Below are positions 17,866 to 27,048 of a stretch of DNA of 64,000 nucleotides, piece by piece; the stretch's first letter is position 1, and each line of letters opens with the position of its first letter. The DNA comes from JBCCCJ01 sp039029315. Lineage in GTDB: Bacteria > Bacteroidota > Bacteroidia > J057. Under the pieces are notes generated by a model. The model searched no databases. It saw only the letters and a list, made by a program, of their open reading frames with translations, and was not told the DNA's origin. Made by a program: the position numbers and the translations under genes. The stretch lies in contig JBCCGK010000019.1 of assembly GCA_039029315.1 (NCBI GenBank), positions 62,001 to 126,000 of the forward strand, in the 5' to 3' direction.

Positions 17866-18375
17866 CTATGCCTCCCCCTCTTCCCCACTCTGCCGCTGGA
17901 GCAGTTCATCATTCATCATGTACAAGGCACTTTTGCTTTCTCCTATCATGTCCAGTTTTGCAATCAGATTCCGCATAGTTGCTTCTTCTTCGACCTGCTC
18001 GCGGACAAACCACTGAAAGAATTCATAGGTAGCAAAATCTGCCTCTTCCATCGCAGCCTTGACAATCAGGTGTATGTGTTTGGTTATGAAGCGCTCATGT
18101 TCCAACGCTTTTTCAAATGCCTCTCTGATCGAAGGAAAGTCATTCGTTGGACCATCCAATGGGCCAGAAGTAATTTTTCCATCCATATCATGAAGAAAAT
18201 TGAACTGCCGCATCGCATGATCTAATTCCTCTTCAGCCTGAACCTTAAAAAAATTGGCAAAGCCGTCCAATTCAATATCCAGAAAGTAGGAACATATGGC
18301 ATAATATTGATGCATGGAAAACAATTCCCGGTGATATTGCTCCGAGATCATTTGTTCCATCTTATTGCTGATCAT
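17866..18375 (-). CDS. ftnA: Non-haem ferritin
   Basis: Cytosolic iron storage protein that oxidises Fe(II) and deposits it in a 24-mer shell. The 169-residue four-helix protein keeps the ferroxidase residues: Glu in YHREL, the EEELDH pair Glu and His, Glu in EHERFITKHI, and Glu in WFVREQVEEE. Length is normal. The tail LLQRQSGEEGEA is acidic. It is transcribed alone, with a 165-bp divergent spacer before the antiporter gene. Confidence 0.93.
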   Translation of the reverse strand: MISNKMEQMISEQYHRELFSMHQYYAICSYFLDIELDGFANFFKVQAEEELDHAMRQFNFLHDMDGKITSGPLDGPTNDFPSIREAFEKALEHERFITKHIHLIVKAAMEEADFATYEFFQWFVREQVEEEATMRNLIAKLDMIGESKSALYMMNDELLQRQSGEEGEA

Positions 18376-18465
18376 AAATTCAATAATTATTTGTGACGAA
18401 CTAATTTGATTACAATTTCTAATATATTAACATTCTTTCCGTGGAATTGTGTCAGGATTTGATAA

Positions 18466-18498
18466 TTTGTAAGCAGATTAAGACTAAATCTAATTTAG
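18466..18498 (+). promoter_or_regulatory. Candidate promoter for the antiporter gene
   Basis: TTTG (18466-18469) and TAATTTAG (18491-18498, one mismatch to TAnnTTTG) are spaced by 21 bp, as expected for a Bacteroidota housekeeping promoter. The start codon is 42 bp further on. Confidence 0.35.
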
Positions 18499-18540
18499 GC
18501 CCTATTATTTTCTCTATTTTGGTCAAAACTTTCGACTTAC

Positions 18541-19866
18541 ATGGACTTTAGCGATCCTTATTCTAGTATCATTCTCGTTACGGTCATCATCATTCTCTCG
18601 TTTCTATTCAATGCTTTTTCAGCCAGAACGAATATTCCATCAGTTCTGTTACTGATTGTCGCTGGAATAGTTCTGAAGCAAGCCCTGGATATGATAGATG
18701 CTCCAGACCTGGATCAATACCTCTTTCCCGTACTTGAATTGTTGGGTATAGTGGGCTTGATTATGATTGTTCTGGAAGCTGCACTCGATCTGGAATTGAA
18801 GGCAGAGAAATGGCCCATCATTTGGAAAGCCTTTGTGGTTGCCTTGTTAGGCCTTCTGGCCTCAACATTTGCAGCAGCGTTTATTTTCATGTGGTTCATT
18901 GATGACATAGATTTTCGGACGGCCATGCTCTATGCTACTCCTATCTCTATTTTGAGTAGCGCCATCATTATTCCCAGTGTCAGCAATCTTGTTCAGGACA
19001 AAAAAGAGTTCCACATCTATGAAAGTACGTTTTCGGACATTTTGGGGATCATGCAGTTCTATTTTCTGGTTGGATTGATGGAAAACGCCTCAGAAGGAGG
19101 AGAGGGTGTTGCATTCTTGAGTTTCCTGGGCGAATCCCTCGCAACCATTGCCATCTCAATCGTGGCCAGTTATCTGTTGGTATTCCTTTTCCAGAACATT
19201 CGATCACATGTCAAACTGTTCCTGTTAATAGCAATCCTCATTCTGCTATATGCTATTGGGAAAAAATTTCACCTTTCATCCTTGATTATCATTCTGATAT
19301 TTGGATTGGTTTTGAGTAACAGCAGTTTGTTTTTTCAGGGAGTTCTCAAAAAGTTCTTAAAGAAAGATGTTGTCAAACATATAGAGGCTGATTTCCATAT
19401 TGTCACAATAGAATCTGCCTTTGTTGTCAGGACATTCTTCTTCGTTATTTTTGGCATGACTCTCTCATTGGGAACCTTGCTGAATCTTGATGTTTTGCTG
19501 ATCAGCAGTTCTGTCCTCGCTTCGATCTATGTTGTCAGGGCCTTGTTCCTCGGATTGTTTGTCGGAAAAGCTATCGTGCCCCAATTGTACATTGCTCCTA
19601 GGGGACTGGTGACAGTCTTGCTATTTTTCAGTATCCCGGATGCCTTGAAAACGGATAGTTTCAATTCAGGTATCCTCCTCTTTGTGATCATAGCTACCAG
19701 CATAATCATGGCATTGGCCCTGATTTCTGATGGAAGAAGGAGGGCGCTGGCACAACAATTGGAAAAAGATCCTTTGATCATTCCGCCAGAACAGATTTAC
19801 AAAGGATTTCAGAATAAGTGGACACAATCCCCCACCGAAACAGAAAGCAATGTATCATCTTCATAG
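18541..19866 (+). CDS. Cation/proton antiporter, CPA superfamily
   Basis: A 441-residue inner-membrane protein with about eleven to twelve hydrophobic segments. The layout, including the early FLFNAFSARTNIPSVLLLIVAG-like entry (20-41), the LEAALDLEL segment and the charged ESTFSDILGIM motif in mid-protein, fits the Na+(K+)/H+ exchanger family. The Ser-Asp pair in ESTFSD probably corresponds to the transport-site region. It ends in a Ser/Thr/Glu-rich cytosolic tail. The next gene starts 17 bp before its stop, so the two are coupled. Ion specificity cannot be read from the sequence. Confidence 0.8.
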   Translation: MDFSDPYSSIILVTVIIILSFLFNAFSARTNIPSVLLLIVAGIVLKQALDMIDAPDLDQYLFPVLELLGIVGLIMIVLEAALDLELKAEKWPIIWKAFVVALLGLLASTFAAAFIFMWFIDDIDFRTAMLYATPISILSSAIIIPSVSNLVQDKKEFHIYESTFSDILGIMQFYFLVGLMENASEGGEGVAFLSFLGESLATIAISIVASYLLVFLFQNIRSHVKLFLLIAILILLYAIGKKFHLSSLIIILIFGLVLSNSSLFFQGVLKKFLKKDVVKHIEADFHIVTIESAFVVRTFFFVIFGMTLSLGTLLNLDVLLISSSVLASIYVVRALFLGLFVGKAIVPQLYIAPRGLVTVLLFFSIPDALKTDSFNSGILLFVIIATSIIMALALISDGRRRALAQQLEKDPLIIPPEQIYKGFQNKWTQSPTETESNVSSS

Positions 19867-20710
19867 GTCTTCCTCTCTTCGAACAGTCTTCCCGGGATTC
19901 TTACTTATATTGAGTATAGGGCTAATCTCTTGTGCTTCTCCTGCAAGATCTTCGTCAGATCTTGACGCCTCTGATGACTCCCTCTCTGTAGATCCTTCAC
20001 TCACAATTCAAGCCCCCAAACCGATGCCATTTGATACCATTGATGTCAAATATCTTCTGGGACAGTTCGATCCAGCCAAGGACACCAACTTTGAACGCAT
20101 CCCAAATCAATATTCCGGTGGAAACGCCAGGGGAACTTACCTCCGCAAGGAAACATTGGAAGCTTTTGGCAGGATGCATGCTGCGGCAAAAGCCGATGGA
20201 GTAACCCTAACCATCATATCCTCTACACGAAATTTCTGGCGACAGAAGGCCATCTGGGAAGCAAAATGGACTGGAGCCAGGAAAGTTGGCGGGAAAAACT
20301 TATCTGTCTCTACTCCCGATCCAACACAACGAGCCAAAACTATCCTGCTGTATAGTTCCATGCCTGGCACCTCTCGACATCATTGGGGGACGGATATCGA
20401 CATCAACAATCTTACGAATTCCTATTTTGCCTCAGGAAAAGGATTAAAAGAATATCAGTGGTTAACTGCTCATGGACATGAATACGGCTTTTGTCAACCC
20501 TATACGCCAAAAGGTGAGGACCGCAGCAGTGGTTATGAGGAAGAAAAATGGCATTGGTCGTATGCTCCACTTGGCAAAGATTATCTTGCTTCCTATCAGG
20601 AATTGGTAAATCTGGATATGATTGAGGGGTTCAAAGGGTCAGAGGCAGCCAGGCCTCTGGATGTGATCTCCAACTATGTATTTGGGATCTCTCAGCGCTG
20701 CCTTGACTAA
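19850..20710 (+). CDS. D,D-carboxypeptidase lipoprotein, VanY/M15B family
   Basis: A probable zinc peptidase that trims peptidoglycan stem peptides in the periplasm. The 286-residue protein has a type II signal peptide ending LISC (Cys28) and the M15B metal motifs: SRHHWGTDIDI (His and Asp ligands) and EKWHWSY (catalytic Glu and His). SSTRNFWRQ precedes them, as in VanY proteins. Its ATG lies inside the antiporter gene, 17 bp before that stop, implying coupled translation. Confidence 0.88.
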   Translation: MYHLHRSSSLRTVFPGFLLILSIGLISCASPARSSSDLDASDDSLSVDPSLTIQAPKPMPFDTIDVKYLLGQFDPAKDTNFERIPNQYSGGNARGTYLRKETLEAFGRMHAAAKADGVTLTIISSTRNFWRQKAIWEAKWTGARKVGGKNLSVSTPDPTQRAKTILLYSSMPGTSRHHWGTDIDINNLTNSYFASGKGLKEYQWLTAHGHEYGFCQPYTPKGEDRSSGYEEEKWHWSYAPLGKDYLASYQELVNLDMIEGFKGSEAARPLDVISNYVFGISQRCLD

Positions 20711-20814
20711 AAACTTTCATAAAGTCGGTTCCATGACAATTCCTGGGCAAGAGGAGAGCTACGTTTGTAGCGTCTGATCTGTACATTCAGATTGATTGTG
20801 TTCACCTCTTGCTC

Positions 20815-21222
20815 ATGACACCAAAAGCAAAGAATATTGTCGCCTGGGTAATTGCCATATTGGCGGGTGGATTTATGATCCTCCAAGGCATCAATAAATT
20901 TATCCCCAGTGAGGCATTCGATCAGATGTGGACTGATATCTGGGGGTATCCTCTCTGGTTCAAATATGTCATTGGGATACTCGAAGTTGCCGGAGGACTT
21001 GGTTTGTTTCTCCTTAAATTCAGGGTATTAGCAGCCTTGGGATTAATTGGCCTGATGTTGGGAGCGGGAGTTACGCACATAAGAGCGGATCAAGCAGAGA
21101 TGCTTGCGATGCCCATGATTCCAATCCTATTGTCTGCGATAATTGTTTTCCTCCGAAAAGAGGAGCTTCCTTTCAACCCGGTAATCAACAAAGATACATC
21201 AATTGAAAAAGAAATAGTTTAG
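20815..21222 (+). CDS. DoxX-like small membrane protein
   Basis: A 135-residue protein with four hydrophobic segments. The early LAGGFMILQGINKFIPSE stretch and GILEVAGGLGLFL match the DoxX/DoxX-like family, small quinone- or redox-linked membrane proteins of loosely defined role. ATG at 20815 is used; a TTG two codons earlier is less likely. A strong terminator follows. No partner gene is evident. Confidence 0.78.
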   Translation: MTPKAKNIVAWVIAILAGGFMILQGINKFIPSEAFDQMWTDIWGYPLWFKYVIGILEVAGGLGLFLLKFRVLAALGLIGLMLGAGVTHIRADQAEMLAMPMIPILLSAIIVFLRKEELPFNPVINKDTSIEKEIV

Positions 21223-21245
21223 GTAGCTAGTTGTGTGTGTGATTG

Positions 21246-21276
21246 ATCCTGCCAGTTGTTTCTGGCAGGATTTTTT
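21246..21276 (+). terminator. Rho-independent terminator after the DoxX-like gene
   Basis: The stem ATCCTGCCAG/CTGGCAGGAT (21246-21255 and 21262-21271) is followed by six T. It separates this transcript from the convergent ABC ATPase gene. Confidence 0.9.
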
Positions 21277-21305
21277 GGGTATCACAGCAACCATCTTTCG
21301 GTCCT

Positions 21306-21986
21306 CTACAGTTGAATCGTATTCTCAGACACAATTTTTCCATCCAACAGGCGGATGATTCGATGCCCGAATTCAGCATTTCGTGGGGAGTGGGTAACCA
21401 TCACAACGGTTGTTCCCTGCTCATTGAGGTGGGTGAGCATTTTCATGACATCGTCCCCATTAGAGGAATCAAGATTACCAGTTGGCTCATCGGCAAGAAT
21501 CAATCTTGGTTCATTGACGATGGCTCGTGCAACGGCGACTCGCTGCTGCTGACCACCAGAGAGTTGTTGTGGAAAATGTGTTTTGCGGTGCATCATATTC
21601 ATTTTCTCCAGAACGGCATCCACTCTTTTCTTTCTTTCTCCGGTCCGCATCTTGGTATAAATGAGAGGTAGTTCCACATTTTCAAACACAGTCAATTCGT
21701 CAATCAGATTAAAGCTTTGAAAAACAAATCCAAGGTTGTGTTTCCGAAGATTTGCCCGCTGCTTCTCGGAATATCGAGCGACATCTTCATCCAGGAAGAA
21801 AAATTCTCCTCCACTAGGGCTATCTATCAACCCAAGGATATTCAGGAGAGTAGATTTGCCACAGCCGGAAGGGCCCATAATGGATAGAAACTCTCCTTCC
21901 TGGACCTCCATTGAGACTTCGTTTAGAGCGGTTGTCTCAATCTCCTCGGTCCGATACAATTTTGTAAGATTGTTAGTTCTGATCAT
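21306..21986 (-). CDS. ABC transporter ATP-binding protein, MacB/LolD type
   Basis: ATPase subunit of a type VII (FtsX-like) ABC system, 226 residues. Walker A GPSGCGKST (38-46), signature LSGGQQQ (142-148) and Walker B LILADEP are intact, and NLIDELTVFENVELPL is typical of the MacB/LolD group. It is 32 bp downstream of a membrane fusion protein gene. The expected FtsX/MacB-type permease is missing: the operon ends here, facing a terminator. It may work with permeases encoded elsewhere. Confidence 0.9.
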   Translation of the reverse strand: MIRTNNLTKLYRTEEIETTALNEVSMEVQEGEFLSIMGPSGCGKSTLLNILGLIDSPSGGEFFFLDEDVARYSEKQRANLRKHNLGFVFQSFNLIDELTVFENVELPLIYTKMRTGERKKRVDAVLEKMNMMHRKTHFPQQLSGGQQQRVAVARAIVNEPRLILADEPTGNLDSSNGDDVMKMLTHLNEQGTTVVMVTHSPRNAEFGHRIIRLLDGKIVSENTIQL

Positions 21987-22018
21987 GACAGGAAATATTG
22001 AAAGATGGATGTTGTTGT

Positions 22019-23287
22019 TTATTGAAAAACCAGTTGGTCAGCTTTGGGATATAAGTCATAACTGGAGGTAACTACTTTTTCTCCCGCATTCAATCCCGTT
22101 AAGACCTCATAATGTTTATGACTTTTTCTTCCGATTTTAATCTCTCTTTTGACAGCGGTTTCTTCATTGACATCTAAAACAAAGATATAGTTGCCTCCCG
22201 TGCTTTGATAAAACCCTCCCAAAGGCACCATCACTGCTTTGGTTTCATCACTAAGTGCCAAACGAATCTGCAAATTTTGTCCGCGCTTGATGCCTTCTGG
22301 TGCCCCACCAATGAATTCCATATCTACTTCGAAGGATCCATTTGTTACTGCTGGATAAATCTTTTTGATAACCAATTCATGGTCCTTTCCGGCAAAAGGG
22401 AAAATCCCTTTCAGTCCTAGTACAATCCTGGAGATAAAATGTTCATCTATTGCTACACGAACTTTGTATCCGCCTAGGATATCTACCTGTCCCAAATTCT
22501 GGCCCTGAGTTATGGTCTGCCCCAATTCGACTGGAATCGAAGACAATAAACCATTGACTGGGGCACGAACGGTGAGATTATCGAGATTGGACTGAATAGC
22601 TTGTAGGTTCCGCCCTACAAGGCTCAAAGAGTTCTGAACTTGTCCCATTTGTTGTGATCGAAGAACAGAATCTTTTCTTATTCGCTCCATGAGAAGCTTT
22701 TTGCGCCTTATCTGATATTGATAATTGTTCTTAATCGTCAGAAAGTCTGCCTCAGCCATAATGCTGTCTTCATACAAGAGTTTGCTCCTCTCATATTGCT
22801 GCCCCAGGTCCAGAATCTGATAATTGGATTGGATTAACTGATCTTTCAGCGCCAAAGCTGTATTCTCCATAGTGATCCTCGTATTCCTTAGCTGATCTGC
22901 TTGTTCAAGCAAATTGGTTTGAAGGTTCATATAGTTCATTTCAAGGCCTGGATTGGACAACTTGATGATCAAATCTCCTTTTTCGACCAATTCTCCTCCT
23001 TCTCTATACAGAATCTCAACCTGCCCTCCTTCGATGGCGGTGACATAAACAGATTTGAGCGCCATTACAGTCCCGTTGATGGGCGTAAATTCTTGAAACA
23101 TGCCTTCAGAAACAGGACTAATCGTCAGGCGATCTTTTTGAACTCGATATCGATTGGTGCCAGCATTACGCATCAAAGCACCTAATCCACCCAAAATCAG
23201 GATAGGGATCCCAATATAAATCAGGAGTTTTTGTGCTGGCCATTTTTTCTTTTCTATTCTGCGATCCATATTGTTTGCAGCATCCAT
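22019..23287 (-). CDS. Membrane fusion protein, HlyD/MacA family
   Basis: Periplasmic adaptor linking an inner-membrane transporter to an outer-membrane channel. The 422-residue protein has an N-terminal membrane anchor (about 23-40), a split lipoyl-like domain (GGQVEILYREGGELVEKGD and the matching later half RAPVNGLLSSIPVELGQ), a helical hairpin between them, and a C-terminal beta-barrel. Two starts are possible, ATG 23287 and ATG 23269. It is the first gene of a two-gene operon with the ABC ATPase, diverging from the large ATPase gene. Confidence 0.88.
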   Translation of the reverse strand: MDAANNMDRRIEKKKWPAQKLLIYIGIPILILGGLGALMRNAGTNRYRVQKDRLTISPVSEGMFQEFTPINGTVMALKSVYVTAIEGGQVEILYREGGELVEKGDLIIKLSNPGLEMNYMNLQTNLLEQADQLRNTRITMENTALALKDQLIQSNYQILDLGQQYERSKLLYEDSIMAEADFLTIKNNYQYQIRRKKLLMERIRKDSVLRSQQMGQVQNSLSLVGRNLQAIQSNLDNLTVRAPVNGLLSSIPVELGQTITQGQNLGQVDILGGYKVRVAIDEHFISRIVLGLKGIFPFAGKDHELVIKKIYPAVTNGSFEVDMEFIGGAPEGIKRGQNLQIRLALSDETKAVMVPLGGFYQSTGGNYIFVLDVNEETAVKREIKIGRKSHKHYEVLTGLNAGEKVVTSSYDLYPKADQLVFQ

Positions 23288-23448
23288 TTTGCAAAGTTGA
23301 GTTAGCTAGTTTTGTTAGGAATAGTCAAGCTTTTGTCTTTTATGAGGAAAGATAAAGCATTTTGGGTTGAAGGTTGCACAATCGGACAATCTTAGCAAGA
23401 AAGCCCCCCTATACCAAAAAAGGAAAAAATCCTGTACTTTTACCTCTG

Positions 23449-26283
23449 ATGAGTACTACGATTAAGGAAGCATTGGACACAGAGCTAAGTCCAACACAAG
23501 CTGTCTCCCAATTTATCGGGCGATTGGACCAGCTAGCCAAAACATTTCATGAAGAAATATTATTCGTATTTTTTGATAGCTTTCAGGGACTTTCTGAGGC
23601 TTTTCAGGCAGTCCTCGATCATTATTTACCTACTGGCCAACAGAAGTCAAGCCTTGGGCGCGATCAACTAAGGGACCTCAGGCTCACCATAATTGAAGAG
23701 TTGGGGCAGGTTCTACAATCCTTCACCGAGGAGCAGATCCCCATCATAGAACAATATCTGAAGGTTGGGTGCAATGTCTATCTCCAAAATTTGAATGAGA
23801 CCATCGAGGCAGCGCCTGATCGATTGATGATTGAATATCCCGCAGAATCTATTACAGAGCTTTCCCCGGATTCTTTTCGAGCAAAAAGAAAAAAGTGGAG
23901 TTTCCGTCTCAAATCCAGCCTATTCAACTCGTCCTCTTCTATTGACATTCACTTCAAACGCTTGCTGAGATATGAACAACAGACCTTGTATTTGAGGAAT
24001 TTTCACTCATTCTTGAATTCTCTTACTCTGACAGGGAATGAAATTGTTCAAAAACTGGAACAACTTACCTTCCAATCACTTGACCATAGAACGACCTCCT
24101 CTGTCTCACTTGCGGAGGATCTGAACAGTTTTCCAGACTTTCTGGCGACTATAAGGGAGCAAATGGAAGGATTCCTGCCGGAATTTCATCAGCTGCTTGG
24201 AATCAGACTGGAGACGGAAATGAAGCAGTTAGATGTTAATCATCTCAGCAGGAAGTCCAAGGATATCCGGCATTTGTTGGAACCAGAAATCCGCCTTGCT
24301 TCATCGGATTGGGCTGCGAACCAACACTTAATCCATGAATCAGCGGAGGTGTCTTTTCGTCTTCAAAACATCAACAGTCATCTTCAATGGCTGACCACAA
24401 GAATACAGGCAGAGATTGATCTTGGATATTTTACACTCGCAGAATCGAATCTCGCAAGAATCAAAGATAATCTGGCACAAATCCCCGGATTCATTCAGGA
24501 CAACAGATTATCAGATTTCACTTCTCTGGATTTTGATACAAGTGAACTCCTCATCTTCTCGGATAATCAAATCATAGAAAATGGGATTTCACATATCAGA
24601 GAAATTATCAGCGAACTTCCCGAGACCGTTGACTCCATTCCCAACAGTAGCTGGGCGGTACTCAAAAGTGGCGACCAGAGCAGATTGAGTACCGAGGCCC
24701 TCCCCTTGGCTGAATTGGTCAACTATCTCACCAATACAGATTACATTGCTCCCATCGAGAAGATTCTCAAAGAGTTGCCAGAATCCTTCAAAAAAATCCA
24801 TGAGCTTATTCAGGGAGCTATCCGCCTCTTATCCTTCAATCTTGCTCAGGATGAGGGATCTATCTCTGACTCTACGGTCCAAGAGGTGATGCGTCAGGTT
24901 CATGAATCCGTCGCTCTTGCAGAAAAGCGTCTCAACGAACAGAGACAAGCCTTGAGAGGGCAATTGATGGAATCAAGAAAGAGAGTGTCTCAGGCCCTCT
25001 TCATGAAGGAATTGTTGGTAAAAGCTGAAGAGCGAAAAAACATCACAAGCAGAAAATCCAGCAGAAAAGATCTTACCTACTTTCGAAACAGGTGGCGAAG
25101 CTTCATTAAATCCAGGCTTGACTGGATCATGAGCTTGTGGAGGCGAACACAGGATGAGCTTCTCCTGGCTGAATTTGAATCGGATAGTTATAGCAGCAAA
25201 AATGCCTTCTCCTCCCTTCGGAATTTTGTAGACAATAGCTTGCCTGATTCAGAAGTGATGTCCCAACTCCCCTTTTACTACAAGCAATTATTTATCGGGA
25301 AGCAACGGGTGACCAAAGGAATGCTGGCACATTGTGAGCAAGAGTTGCAACAGGCAGAAGCTGCATACAAACGAATGAAAGAAGGGCGCGGAGGTGGATT
25401 GTTGATCACGGGAGAAGGGATGTCAGGCAAAAGTTTCTTCTCAGAATATATTGCCGAAACCCTTTTCAGTGGGAGGGTGTATCGCATTTCTCCTTCCCTG
25501 GCAGGTAGCATCAATAAGAATGACTTACATCAGACCCTTGCCAAACAAACAAAAGGCAAAGGCTCCTTCTATCAATTGATAAAATCCTGCCCGGAAGGAT
25601 CTGTTTTTTTGTTTGATGATCTTGAACTTTGGTGGGAACGGTCTGATCAGGGACTAGCCGTATTGATGGAGCTGTTTGATTTGATAGAAAGGTTTAGTGA
25701 TACTCACTTTTTCATTGCGAATTGCAACTTGCATTTTTACAAGCTTGTCTCCCAATATGCACCCATCGACATCCATTTTTTGACAAATATCTGCTTGTCT
25801 CCATTTCCCTCCGAATCCCTTCGACAAACCATCATGGACAGACATGCGTCCGGGAGATTTTCTTTCATTTTGGATGAAGTTCGGGAACAGGAAATTAGTC
25901 CTAAGTTGCGTGATCAATTGTTTACCAGACTCCTTTCCATCTCTAAAGGAAATATCGGGTTTGCATTGAGGCTTTGGCTCAGACAAATCAAACACGTCAA
26001 GGGAGATTCCATTTACCTGGATATGCCGCAGGAGCAAAAAATGCCTGCCATTTCTGAGCCAGATTGGTCAGTTCTCCTGGCACAATTTGTCCTTCACAAG
26101 CACCTTTCCCTGACCAAGTTGATGCGGATTTTTGAAAATGAGAGCCTGGAGTCCATTCAGGAAAAATTGTTTCCCCTTCAGCAAATCGGAATTCTTAAAC
26201 CCGTCTCGAAGCACATATATGGAATTGATCCATATATTCTCCCATTCATAGTCCAACAGCTGAAAAAAGCAAAAATGATTTGA
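23449..26283 (+). CDS. Large helical protein with C-terminal P-loop ATPase domain
   Basis: Not a family I can name. The 944-residue protein has a long, mostly helical N-terminal region (1-640, Glu/Leu/Gln-rich with coiled-coil-like stretches) and no signal peptide. A P-loop NTPase domain follows: Walker A GEGMSGKS (655-662) and Walker B VFLFDD (719-724). A helical lid and a probable winged-helix segment close the protein, an arrangement seen in STAND and ORC-like ATPases. ATG at 23449 is preferred to TTG 23374. The MscS-like gene starts 3 bp after its stop, so the pair is almost certainly one operon. Confidence 0.75.
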   Translation: MSTTIKEALDTELSPTQAVSQFIGRLDQLAKTFHEEILFVFFDSFQGLSEAFQAVLDHYLPTGQQKSSLGRDQLRDLRLTIIEELGQVLQSFTEEQIPIIEQYLKVGCNVYLQNLNETIEAAPDRLMIEYPAESITELSPDSFRAKRKKWSFRLKSSLFNSSSSIDIHFKRLLRYEQQTLYLRNFHSFLNSLTLTGNEIVQKLEQLTFQSLDHRTTSSVSLAEDLNSFPDFLATIREQMEGFLPEFHQLLGIRLETEMKQLDVNHLSRKSKDIRHLLEPEIRLASSDWAANQHLIHESAEVSFRLQNINSHLQWLTTRIQAEIDLGYFTLAESNLARIKDNLAQIPGFIQDNRLSDFTSLDFDTSELLIFSDNQIIENGISHIREIISELPETVDSIPNSSWAVLKSGDQSRLSTEALPLAELVNYLTNTDYIAPIEKILKELPESFKKIHELIQGAIRLLSFNLAQDEGSISDSTVQEVMRQVHESVALAEKRLNEQRQALRGQLMESRKRVSQALFMKELLVKAEERKNITSRKSSRKDLTYFRNRWRSFIKSRLDWIMSLWRRTQDELLLAEFESDSYSSKNAFSSLRNFVDNSLPDSEVMSQLPFYYKQLFIGKQRVTKGMLAHCEQELQQAEAAYKRMKEGRGGGLLITGEGMSGKSFFSEYIAETLFSGRVYRISPSLAGSINKNDLHQTLAKQTKGKGSFYQLIKSCPEGSVFLFDDLELWWERSDQGLAVLMELFDLIERFSDTHFFIANCNLHFYKLVSQYAPIDIHFLTNICLSPFPSESLRQTIMDRHASGRFSFILDEVREQEISPKLRDQLFTRLLSISKGNIGFALRLWLRQIKHVKGDSIYLDMPQEQKMPAISEPDWSVLLAQFVLHKHLSLTKLMRIFENESLESIQEKLFPLQQIGILKPVSKHIYGIDPYILPFIVQQLKKAKMI

Positions 26284-26286
26284 TCC

Positions 26287-27048
26287 ATGAATGAATTGTT
26301 CACCCCTCAGCTTGGTCCTCTGATTTTGTATGCGATCCTATCGGGTTTGTTGGGCTTCTTTCTCTATACAGCTTTCAGGCTTGCATGGCGATATGGATTG
26401 CCCATGATTCGGCGTCCCAGGATCAAAGCATGGCTTCTCCAATGGCTTCCGATGGTGGAAGTCCTGATGTGGGTCGCTTTTGTCCTTCTATCGATGGGAT
26501 ATTTGATTGCAGCAAACTTCGTCCCTGGATTGATCTTTTGTTTGATCATGATCGGTGGATTTTGGCCGTATTTGCTCAACCTGATGGGAGGAATTATGAT
26601 CAGAATGGGAAATCGGTTCCGAATAGGTCAACGCGTAAGAATCAATCAACACCGCGGGCTCATCTCAAGAATGGGATTGATGGAAATGGACCTGGAAATC
26701 GAGGATGGCCAAACAGTCGTCATCCCCTATCACCAAATTCCTCAATCCAAGGTCATCCTGGAAGATTCTGAAGAAGAGATTGCTGGACACACCATAGAGT
26801 TAGCCATTGATGCCAGTTGGTCCATAGCCGAAGCACACACCAACATCTTGACTGAAGTGATGCTGCTTCCATGGACTTCCAGTGGGCGACTTCCCATTAT
26901 TGAACCCATTATTCATGACTCATCACAGGCTTTGTATCGAGTTGTTCTGTTTTCCAGTCATCAACGCTACTTCCTTCAAATGGAACAACGACTATTGAAG
27001 CATTTTGCAAGCAGAAAATTGGAAGCCGTTAGACGCAATGGACATTAA
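26287..27048 (+). CDS. MscS-like membrane protein
   Basis: A 253-residue protein with three hydrophobic segments (about 12-30, 52-72 and 75-100). After the third comes a beta-domain like that of MscS channels: GNRFRIGQRVRINQHRG, GLMEMDLEIEDGQ and VVIPYHQIPQSKV. It is shorter than typical MscS proteins and may be a pore or a scaffold. The 3-bp spacing from the ATPase gene suggests that the ATPase controls it. Its stop codon shares bases with the stop of the convergent NACHT gene (TTAA at 27045-27048). Confidence 0.75.
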   Translation: MNELFTPQLGPLILYAILSGLLGFFLYTAFRLAWRYGLPMIRRPRIKAWLLQWLPMVEVLMWVAFVLLSMGYLIAANFVPGLIFCLIMIGGFWPYLLNLMGGIMIRMGNRFRIGQRVRINQHRGLISRMGLMEMDLEIEDGQTVVIPYHQIPQSKVILEDSEEEIAGHTIELAIDASWSIAEAHTNILTEVMLLPWTSSGRLPIIEPIIHDSSQALYRVVLFSSHQRYFLQMEQRLLKHFASRKLEAVRRNGH

